Assembly (NCBI GenBank): GCA_964415245.1
Contig: CAYQAJ010000031.1
Span: forward strand, 1-29,767
Direction of reading: 5' to 3'
DNA length: 29,767 nt
Origin: CAYQAJ01 sp964415245
Lineage (GTDB): Bacteria > Planctomycetota > Planctomycetia > Pirellulales > Pirellulaceae
The position numbers and the translations under genes were made by a program. The notes beneath the pieces are model-generated. The model was not told the DNA's origin. It ran no database searches and saw only the letters and a program-made list of their open reading frames with translations. How positions within the stretch are numbered: position 1 is the stretch's first letter; every line of letters starts with the position of its first letter. This document shows positions 16,637 to 22,838 of the stretch, one piece after another.

Positions 16637-17487
16637 GCTCTTCTCCCCCTACTGAGCTGGGATCGCGCACCGACAGGAGCGATCCGGTCCGCCACCCAAG
16701 CTGCCGCCCACCCTAAGCTTGGCGACGCCCAAACGCTTCGAATATCCAAGCGCTCCGCGGCGTCAAAAGTACTCACGTCAAAACGGATTGGGCCATTTAT
16801 CGCCGTGCGTCTATCTTAACGCAACAAAACTCGGCGTCAAACGATTCCGATAGTTCGAAATCCTAGTGCTAGAAACGGCTTGCGACACGCCGACGAGCCG
16901 ATCGGCAGACCGAAATCCGGTCGGATGCAGACGCAACGCGAACCGATGGCATCGAAAGCCGAATGGGCGCTCAATCCTGCTACAATTGTAGCAAAATGAT
17001 ACACTCAAATAGAACAGGCGGGCCGGAGACGTTCTTCTCACTGCGTCTCCGACTCGCCTGCGTGCGGCAGGGTCCGACAGCGGTTGTGAAATCGCGATCG
17101 ACGCCGGTGCCGCTCTGCTGGGGGTGTAGTGCTCGATCAGCTTGCCGCGCCCAACTCGCGACAAGCCCAGTGTTTCCGCCCGCTTTCCGGGCGTGCGCCT
17201 CTTCCGCCGGCCCCGGTACGATTGCTCTTCTCTGTTTCGGCCCCGGGATCAGGCATCAACGGCATCCGAAGAATCGATCGCCGCCATTGGACCGATGGGA
17301 TGAGGCAAACCTCATGCCAACCGGTAAAAAGCCGATGAGCAGGTTTGCGCCCGCCATCATTAGGTCCACGCCATATAGTCCCGACTTCCAACCGCCGTCG
17401 GTCACGCAGCGAGGTCGTTCCCGTGCGTACGGATCGCCACCTGCGCTGATCTGCTTTCCGCTTTCGGCTTTCCACCTTAGCGATCGC
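16637..17487. other. 851-base intergenic region
   Basis: It lies between two minus-strand genes and should hold the promoter of the DUF1549-DUF1501 operon. Open frames on both strands here (for example 16811-17164 minus and 17137-17475 minus) have no recognisable motif and arginine/proline-rich composition, so I do not call them genes. The only clear signal is the palindrome at 16978. Confidence 0.6.
16978..16993. promoter_or_regulatory. Perfect 16-bp palindrome TGCTACAATTGTAGCA, BlaI-like operator
   Basis: The sequence equals its own reverse complement. The core CTACA-nn-TGTAG has the arrangement of operators bound by BlaI/MecI-family repressors. It sits about 340 bases upstream of the DUF1549-DUF1501 operon. 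No BlaI-type repressor is encoded in the window, so the binding protein is inferred only. Confidence 0.45.
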
Positions 17488-18351
17488 TCACTCCAGCCGC
17501 TGGACGCGCTCCAGAAGCTGCTTGTGCGTGACCACCTCGTCGACCGGGATCACCACATAGGCGCACTCCGGCCCGGCACAGTCCAGGATCAACTGGTAGT
17601 CGTTGGGCGCCTGAAAACCATCGGGGCACGGTTCATGGCCGTTGACCAGCACGCGAGCGCCCACCGTCTTGGCAAAGGCCGCCGCATTCGCCTCGCGGTA
17701 GTCGCGTCCCCACACGAGCCGGAATACCGCCCCCTCGCCGTAGAGATCGCCGGGCCGGATCGGTCGGTCGAAGACCGACGCGTCGAAGGGCCGCGCATCG
17801 ACTCCCTCGGGCAGACTGTGCGAAATGAACGTCCCGTTGCTCAGGCGAACGGCCAACGGACAGGACGAGAGAAAGCCCAACATGGCTTCCCGCACCTGGT
17901 CGGCCGCGGCGCCGTATTGGGCCTTCATCCCGCAGCGGAAGGTGAGGTTGAGCATGCGGTTCGATTTGACGATGGGGTAGTCGGTCAGTTCCGACAGCTC
18001 GTGATTGCTGAGCAGGAAATGCAGACGATCGGGAAATTCGGTCTTGAGCCGCGCCACGTCTTCCAGCATCAGGTGCGACATGCAGCCCCCCTGGGGATAG
18101 ACCGGGCCGCCGTGACACACCTCCTGCATCACCAGGTGCCGACGGGGATTCCCCTCCAGATCGGCGACTGCCAGCAGCTTGCTAAAGTTCAACCGGTTGC
18201 CGTGCAAGTCGCCAGTCACCATCACGTCGCTGGCATCGGCCGGACCGAGAACGACGACGTTCCCCTTCCGGCTGGAAGTGGAGGCGCCAGCCCGCGCGGC
18301 GTCGTGGTACGTCGCGATGACATGCTGGACGATTTCAGGCGAAGCGGGCAT
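17488..18351 (-). CDS. Calcineurin-like metallophosphoesterase
   Basis: A 287-residue phosphoesterase of the dinuclear-metal fold, substrate unknown, predicted cytoplasmic. Motifs: VTGDLHGNRLNFSKLL (GDxHG metal motif, about residues 48-63), then EVCHGGPVYPQGG where most relatives have GDxVDRG, then LHFLLSNHELSEL (NHE; Ser replaces the usual Gly), an ISHSLPEG segment, and VLVNGHEPCPDGF with the late metal His. The second motif lacks the usual Asp, so metal binding may use Glu or His instead. ATG 18351 fits a start just before the folded domain; the longer frame to 18510 is basic and unlike protein. The ribosome site is weak. The next plus-strand gene is divergent. Confidence 0.85.
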   Translation of the reverse strand: MPASPEIVQHVIATYHDAARAGASTSSRKGNVVVLGPADASDVMVTGDLHGNRLNFSKLLAVADLEGNPRRHLVMQEVCHGGPVYPQGGCMSHLMLEDVARLKTEFPDRLHFLLSNHELSELTDYPIVKSNRMLNLTFRCGMKAQYGAAADQVREAMLGFLSSCPLAVRLSNGTFISHSLPEGVDARPFDASVFDRPIRPGDLYGEGAVFRLVWGRDYREANAAAFAKTVGARVLVNGHEPCPDGFQAPNDYQLILDCAGPECAYVVIPVDEVVTHKQLLERVQRLE

Positions 18352-18824
18352 AGCGCTACCAGCAGGCTGCGGGTGTGTTTTTCTTGGCGTTCTGCCGCCC
18401 GCTTGCAGCGAAACGCATCGTGGCTCGTGTCGACCGGCTTGCATCATGCCCGGAAGGAGAGCGAAGCGTACCTGTGCTACGAAGTCTCCGATGCTGTACG
18501 GCGGTTGCAAAGACCGCGCGTGAGGCGCGAGCTATGGCACGCTGAGCGCGCGTGCTAGGCAAACCCTCAATTCGACTGCCCTTTCGCGCCCCTTCCGGCT
18601 GTGCCGAATTCTTCAACTGTCCCAATTATACGGCCGATGAACGGAGATAGGAGATGCATCGGTTTTGCGCCGCATGCCGACTGGCGCGGTTTCCGTGCGC
18701 GGTCGAGCCGGCCGAATCGGTCGCGCGACTTGCCCAATCGTCAAAGTCAACCGGCGAAAGTCACCACGTCTGCCTTTCGCGCAAGAGCCCGACCCAGCCA
18801 CGCCCCCAATCGGATGAAACGATC
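18352..18824. other. Divergent intergenic region
   Basis: These 473 bases between the metallophosphoesterase (minus) and the small lipoprotein (plus) must carry both promoters. I see no repeat, RNA gene or convincing reading frame. The stretch around 18623-18640 (CCCAATTATACGG) is locally AT-richer and could hold a -10 element, which is not certain. Confidence 0.45.
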
Positions 18825-19034
18825 ATGAGACGCGTACTTCTGGCCTGTACGTTGGCCGCGCTGCTGTTGCCCGCGACCGTGGGCTGCTATTCGATGGGTG
18901 GTCGCGGCGGCCGTCAAACGGGAGATGTCGTGCAAAGCGATGGCCCGGCGCCGCCGACGTACGTTTACCCGTACTACACGACGCGCGCACCTCGCGACTT
19001 CCTGCTCGACAACCCGCCGGGCATCGGACCGTAA
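18825..19034 (+). CDS. Small lipoprotein, 69 residues
   Basis: A tiny exported protein of unknown function. From ATG 18825 it reads MRRVLLACTLAALLLPATVG then Cys, a lipoprotein signal with the lipobox-like ATVGC near residue 21. The mature part is about 49 residues: a Gly/Arg-rich start (YSMGGRGGRQTG), an acidic/Pro stretch, and a conserved-looking tail TYVYPYYTTRAPRDFLLDNP ending PGIGP. I recall similar tails in other planctomycete small lipoproteins but cannot confirm it here. The frame is open back to 18654 without protein-like sequence, and the signal peptide fixes the start. It has no obvious operon partner. Confidence 0.7.
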   Translation: MRRVLLACTLAALLLPATVGCYSMGGRGGRQTGDVVQSDGPAPPTYVYPYYTTRAPRDFLLDNPPGIGP

Positions 19035-19102
19035 CCGCAGCGAGCCGACTTCGCAAGCGCGTGTGATCTTTTCGGGCGATGATCTGTTGGAGACTGCGCT
19101 CG

Positions 19103-19243
19103 CACTTAGAGCTTATCCAAAAACCGCCTCAGAGAAGGGGACAGGCACATTTTGCTCCGCTGGGGGCTTCGAAAACGGCACGATGTTTAGCGAGCTCCGC
19201 AAAATGAGCCAGTCCCCGACGGTTTTCGGATAAGCTCTTAGTG
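19103..19243. repeat. MITE-like inverted-repeat element, copy 1
   Basis: A 141-base element with 24-base ends (19103-19126 and 19220-19243) that are reverse complements with two mismatches (GAGCTTATCCAAAAACCG against CGGTTTTCGGATAAGCTC). A second nested inverted pair, GGGGACAGGCACATTTTG against CAAAATGAGCCAGTCCCC, lies inside. Another copy is found inverted at 27044-27217. No transposase is encoded. Confidence 0.8.
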
Positions 19244-19311
19244 CTTGTTTGTGATTTGGGATTTGGTGCTTGGGATTTTCCCCTACAAGGGCCCTTCGCC
19301 GCACCGGCGCA

Positions 19312-20595
19312 CTAATCCCTGAGCGGCCCCACGATCAGCGTAATGTTCTGGCCGCCGAAACCCAGGCTGTTATTCAGCGCAATGCGGCACCGCGCCGGCC
19401 GCGCTTCGTTGGGCACGTAATCGAGATCGCATTCGGGGTCGGGATTCTCGTAGTTCGTGGTCGGCGGCAGAATCTGGTCGCGCAGTGCCAGCAGACAGAT
19501 GATCAGCTCGGTGGCGCCGGCCGCCGCGATTAGGTGCCCCATCATGCTCTTGGTGCTCGACATGGGCACCTGATAAGCGCGCTCACCGAATACCGCCTTG
19601 CAGGCGATCGTTTCCACGCGGTCGTTCACCGTGGTGCCGGTTCCGTGCGCGTTGATGTAGTCGATCGACTCCGGGCCGAGCCCGGCGTCGTTCAGCGCCA
19701 TCTTCATGCAACTGATGGCGCCGCGTCCTTCCGGGTGGACGTCGGTGATGCGGTAGGCGTCGGCCGTCGAGCCGTAACCGAGGATCTCGCCCCAGATGTG
19801 GGCGCCCCGCGCTTTGGCACGGTCCAGCTCCTCCAGCACCACCATTGCCCCGCCCTCCCCCAACACGAATCCGTCGCGCAGCCGGTCGAAGGGGCGCGAC
19901 GCTCTGGTCGGCTCGTCGTTGCGGGTGGAAAGGGCCGTCAGCAGATTAAACCCCGTCACGCCGAAGGGGTGGATCATGCTGTGCGACCCGCCCGAGAGCA
20001 TCACGTCGGCCTCGCCGCGGCGAATGATTTCGGTGGCCTCTCCCACGGCCTGGCTGCTGGCGGCGCAGGCGGTGAGGCAGTTTGCGTTGGGCCCCTGGGC
20101 GTTGAACATGCCGGCCAGGTGACTCGCCGGCATGTTCGGTTCCTGTTCGAGCTCGGCCGCGGGGTTGATGGTTTCGACGCCCGCGCGCACGAACTTCGCC
20201 AGATCGAGCGTATCCCCCTGCAGGGCAGCCGTCATCATCCGCGTGAACGACTCGAAGTCCTGGTTCCCCTCGCCGCTGCCCAGGTAGATGCCGAAGCGCG
20301 TCGGATCGAGGTCCGAATCGAGCACGCCCGACGACGCGACGGCCTGCTTGGCCGATCCGGCGGCGAAAAGCGAATGGCGTCCGCGGTCCTTCCAAGGGAC
20401 CGGGTCCTCGCCCAATTCGGCGACGCCCCAGTTCTTGACCTCCGCCGCGATGCGGGTAGGGAAGTGGCTGGCATCGAAGATCGTGGTGTAGCCGACGCCG
20501 GAGCGCCCGTTGAGCACGGCGTCCCACATCGCTTCCACGTCGTGGGCCAGCGGATTGATGCAACCCACACCGGTAATGACGACGCGTCGTCGCAT
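19312..20595 (-). CDS. fabF: Beta-ketoacyl-ACP synthase II-type (FabF-like)
   Basis: A 427-residue ketosynthase that condenses an acyl chain with malonyl-ACP. The full catalytic set is present: Cys177 in LTACAASSQAVGEA, His317 in INAHGTGTTVNDRVE, Lys349 and His354 in TKSMMGHLIAAAGATE. It opens with the family-typical VVITGVGCINPLAHDV. It is the last gene of a four-gene minus-strand cassette (22173 to 19312), starting 52 bases after the dehydratase homologue; GAGG lies 7 bases or so before ATG 20595. Because no FabD, FabG, FabH or FabI lies beside it, it may be a dedicated elongation enzyme rather than the housekeeping FabF. Confidence 0.93.
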   Translation of the reverse strand: MRRRVVITGVGCINPLAHDVEAMWDAVLNGRSGVGYTTIFDASHFPTRIAAEVKNWGVAELGEDPVPWKDRGRHSLFAAGSAKQAVASSGVLDSDLDPTRFGIYLGSGEGNQDFESFTRMMTAALQGDTLDLAKFVRAGVETINPAAELEQEPNMPASHLAGMFNAQGPNANCLTACAASSQAVGEATEIIRRGEADVMLSGGSHSMIHPFGVTGFNLLTALSTRNDEPTRASRPFDRLRDGFVLGEGGAMVVLEELDRAKARGAHIWGEILGYGSTADAYRITDVHPEGRGAISCMKMALNDAGLGPESIDYINAHGTGTTVNDRVETIACKAVFGERAYQVPMSSTKSMMGHLIAAAGATELIICLLALRDQILPPTTNYENPDPECDLDYVPNEARPARCRIALNNSLGFGGQNITLIVGPLRD

Positions 20596-20647
20596 CCTTA
20601 GCCTCTAGCCATATCCGCCGCCCGCGCCAATCACCAAGACGTTTCGC

Positions 20648-21250
20648 TCAGGTGGCCGGCTGGGAATTCTTCGAACCGGCCGGGGCGCTTTCGCCCGCGC
20701 CGCCGGCATCGCGGCGTCCCGGTAGATTGGCGACTCGCTCGGCGTCGAGCATGTATGCCGGGGGGACGATCGGCTGCCCGTGCTCGTCGCGGCCCACATC
20801 GTACATCCCCAACAGGCGGACCATACACAACAACCGCTCGGGGTAGAACAGGTCGCCCCCCTGGAATCGTTCCCCGAGATGGGCAAACACCAACTCGACC
20901 TCCGCTTGCAGGCGGTCTTGAATGTGGCTCGTGCCTCGAACGATGGCGCCGTCCGCCTGGCGGGTTTCAATGATGGTGGTGTAAGTGAGCGTATCGCCGG
21001 GAACGGCCAACTCGTGGAATCGGGCAGAGTTAATTTTGGCCAGCACGACGCGATCGGTGAACCCGCTGGATTCGCCGACGAGAAGTCCCCCGGTCTGTGC
21101 CAGCCCCTCAATGATCACCGAGGCCGGCATGATCGGGAAGCCGGGCAGGTAATTGTCGATCTGCTCCTCCACCAGGCTGACGTTCTTAACGGCCACGGCG
21201 CGGCGGCCGCGCTCGAACTCAGTAAACCGATCGATCCAGAACCAGCGCAT
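20648..21250 (-). CDS. FabZ/FabA-like hotdog protein lacking the catalytic His
   Basis: A 200-residue hotdog-fold protein. The helix region reads NYLPGFPIMPASVIIEGLAQ (residues 33-52), which aligns with HFPRFPVMPGVLMLEAMYQ of the neighbouring gene at 21679; the position of catalytic His34 is Tyr34, while Glu48 is kept. The usual PGV after the PIM/PVM segment is PAS. So a normal dehydration is unlikely; it may be a non-catalytic partner, an isomerase or thioesterase-like variant, or act with the active dehydratase as a heterodimer. The last 40 residues (PAYMLDAERVANLPGRRDAG and on) extend past the fold and are low complexity. ATG 21250 lies 4 bases after the ACP stop, so it is translationally linked to the ACP. 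Confidence 0.82.
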   Translation of the reverse strand: MRWFWIDRFTEFERGRRAVAVKNVSLVEEQIDNYLPGFPIMPASVIIEGLAQTGGLLVGESSGFTDRVVLAKINSARFHELAVPGDTLTYTTIIETRQADGAIVRGTSHIQDRLQAEVELVFAHLGERFQGGDLFYPERLLCMVRLLGMYDVGRDEHGQPIVPPAYMLDAERVANLPGRRDAGGAGESAPAGSKNSQPAT

Positions 21251-21254
21251 GACT

Positions 21255-21650
21255 TTAGTCGACGGCGGCCACTTTGCTTTCCACGTAGCGGCACAGATCG
21301 CTGACGGTGAGCAAGTTGCCGAAGTCCTGGACAGCCGGATTCGCCTCAAACCGCGACAAGTCGGCAAACGGCATACGCCGCTTCAACTCCTCGACACCCG
21401 CCGGCGTCACCCGGCCGTTTTGCACGTACTCGGCGCTCGTGAGGATATCCTCGGGGAACAATTCGGAACGCGGAATTTCAATACCAAAAGTCTTTTCCAG
21501 CCGAAACACGATGTCGAGAAAGTCGATCGATTCCGCACCCAGGTCTCCCACCATCGTAGCTTGGGGTATCACCTCGTCGTCGTCCACGCCCAGCGCATCG
21601 ACCAGCGCCGCGCGAATCTTGTTGAATATCTCTTGTTTTGTCGGTGGCAT
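21255..21650 (-). CDS. Acyl carrier protein, long AcpXL-like form
   Basis: A 131-residue acyl carrier protein, about 50 residues longer than the housekeeping type. Ser41 in VGDLGAESIDFLDIVF is the expected phosphopantetheine site; the usual DS is ES here. The segment DFLDIVF-x-x-x-K-x-FGIxIP (residues 44-60) matches, as I remember it, rhizobial AcpXL, the carrier for very-long-chain lipid A acyl groups, and the following VQNGRVTPAGVEEL resembles its VNEGKVSTEEY segment. An extra stretch (RRMPFADLSRFEANPAVQDF) precedes the last helix. GAGG lies about 11 bases before ATG 21650. Second gene of the fab cassette. ACP identity is firm; the AcpXL link is inference. Confidence 0.88.
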   Translation of the reverse strand: MPPTKQEIFNKIRAALVDALGVDDDEVIPQATMVGDLGAESIDFLDIVFRLEKTFGIEIPRSELFPEDILTSAEYVQNGRVTPAGVEELKRRMPFADLSRFEANPAVQDFGNLLTVSDLCRYVESKVAAVD

Positions 21651-21678
21651 CTCGTTAGGACCTCACGTGCGCGATCGC

Positions 21679-22173
21679 TCAGTCGACCACGGGGACCGAC
21701 GCAGCGGCCGGCCACAAACGGTCGAACACCTTACGCAATTCGCAGCGGGTGTAATCGTCGGTAACGCCTCGGTGCGGATATCGTTCGCCGATACAATAGC
21801 GGTCCAGCACTAACCGAGCGCCGACCGCCAAACGTCCCTCGACCGTGCCCTGCGCCTTGAAACTCGTCGTCTGCTCTTCCCACTTGGCGATCTCGGCCGT
21901 TACTACCAGCGTCTGCCCCGGCGCGACGAAGTCGTAATACTTGACGTTGCGCGCTTCCTTCAGCACGACGACGGTGTTGGCGAACCCCTCGCTCCGCCGC
22001 GCCAGCCACGCGGCCGCCTGATACATCGCCTCCAGCATCAGCACGCCCGGCATCACCGGAAAGCGAGGAAAATGGTCCTGCAAGTACGTCTCGTCCGCAA
22101 GCAGGGTCTTCTCGGCCGCGATGCGCACCCCAGGATGCAACTCAGTGATTCGGTCAAGCTGACTGAACCGCAT
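21679..22173 (-). CDS. fabZ: 3-hydroxyacyl-ACP dehydratase (FabZ-like)
   Basis: A 164-residue single-hotdog dehydratase removing water from 3-hydroxyacyl-ACP during fatty-acid elongation. The catalytic His34 and Glu48 lie in DHFPRFPVMPGVLMLEAMYQ with the 14-residue spacing of FabZ. LKEARNVKYYDFVAPGQTL matches the strand that follows in the family. The C-terminal 25 residues (YTRCELRKVFDRLWP and on) are an extension. First gene of a minus-strand cassette with ACP (28 bases on), the His-less homologue and FabF. Upstream lies a 665-base gap shared with divergent ptsI, which should hold the promoter; the ribosome site before ATG 22173 is weak. Confidence 0.9.
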   Translation of the reverse strand: MRFSQLDRITELHPGVRIAAEKTLLADETYLQDHFPRFPVMPGVLMLEAMYQAAAWLARRSEGFANTVVVLKEARNVKYYDFVAPGQTLVVTAEIAKWEEQTTSFKAQGTVEGRLAVGARLVLDRYCIGERYPHRGVTDDYTRCELRKVFDRLWPAAASVPVVD

Positions 22174-22838
22174 GTACGATCCCGCACTTCACTAACGGCG
22201 GCTTAGGCTTAAGTGGCCGAGCGGACTCCGTGCCGGCAGGGCGGCCATCGCAACGCATACGGACCTGTAGCGGAGCGGCCGGTGAGCCTCATTGAGTGCC
22301 CGTATCGCCACCGCTCCCCTAGCCATCGGAGAGTCAATAATCAGGCAAGCACATTACTATAACCAGCGCCCCAAAACCCCACAACCATGGATCGGCACGT
22401 CATCCGCAACGCTAGGCACAAAAGCCGGTTGCGATCCGCCGACTCGCGCTCGGTGCATCCGCGTGGAGGCGCCCTGGGAACTGCTCCTTGTTCGGCGCCG
22501 ACGGTTCGCCCCCCCGTAACATTCATCGGTGCCGATGGGGCGCACCCGCCATCACATTCATCGGCGCCCAGGTGGCGTATCCCCCACAACCATGCCCGAG
22601 CAATGACGGCCGTGAGCCGAGTACCGAATACGCCGCGCGCCGGCCGGAGTGGTAGGTGCCGTAACGCCCGTTGTGCGCGTCAACCACCAGGGGCGGCGCG
22701 CAGCGTAAAGACTTCAAGGTTGCGCACATCGCCTCGCGCCACCCATGCTCGACATAAACCGCTACGCCAACGCATGTTACCGGCGCCGACACTTGCGAAG
22801 CCATTGCACGGCACCGAGCGGCTGTTACATTGCATCGT
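22174..22838. other. Divergent intergenic region with tandem repeat
   Basis: These 665 bases separate the fab cassette (minus) from ptsI (plus). Apart from the degenerate 35-base repeat at 22486-22589 I see no gene. A ptsH (HPr) gene, often placed before ptsI, is absent. Open frames on both strands are arginine- and proline-rich with no motif. Confidence 0.55.
22486..22589. repeat. Degenerate tandem repeat, about three 35-base units
   Basis: ATTCATCGGTGCC (22521) and ATTCATCGGCGCC (22556) recur 35 bases apart, each followed by a G/T-rich word, GGCG and CCC. A third, more worn unit (GTTCGGCGCCGACGG) precedes them from about 22486. Confidence 0.55.

Noticed and set aside
16811..17164. 117-residue minus-strand frame in the long intergenic region
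   Set aside because: No motif, arginine/serine-rich composition, and it covers the operator-like palindrome.
19113..19304. 63-residue minus-strand frame with AYPKTVGDW
   Set aside because: It is the translation of the MITE-like repeat and its flank.
22341..22589. 82-residue minus-strand frame with GADECDGG-like repeats
   Set aside because: Its repeats come from the 35-base DNA tandem repeat; the rest is not protein-like.
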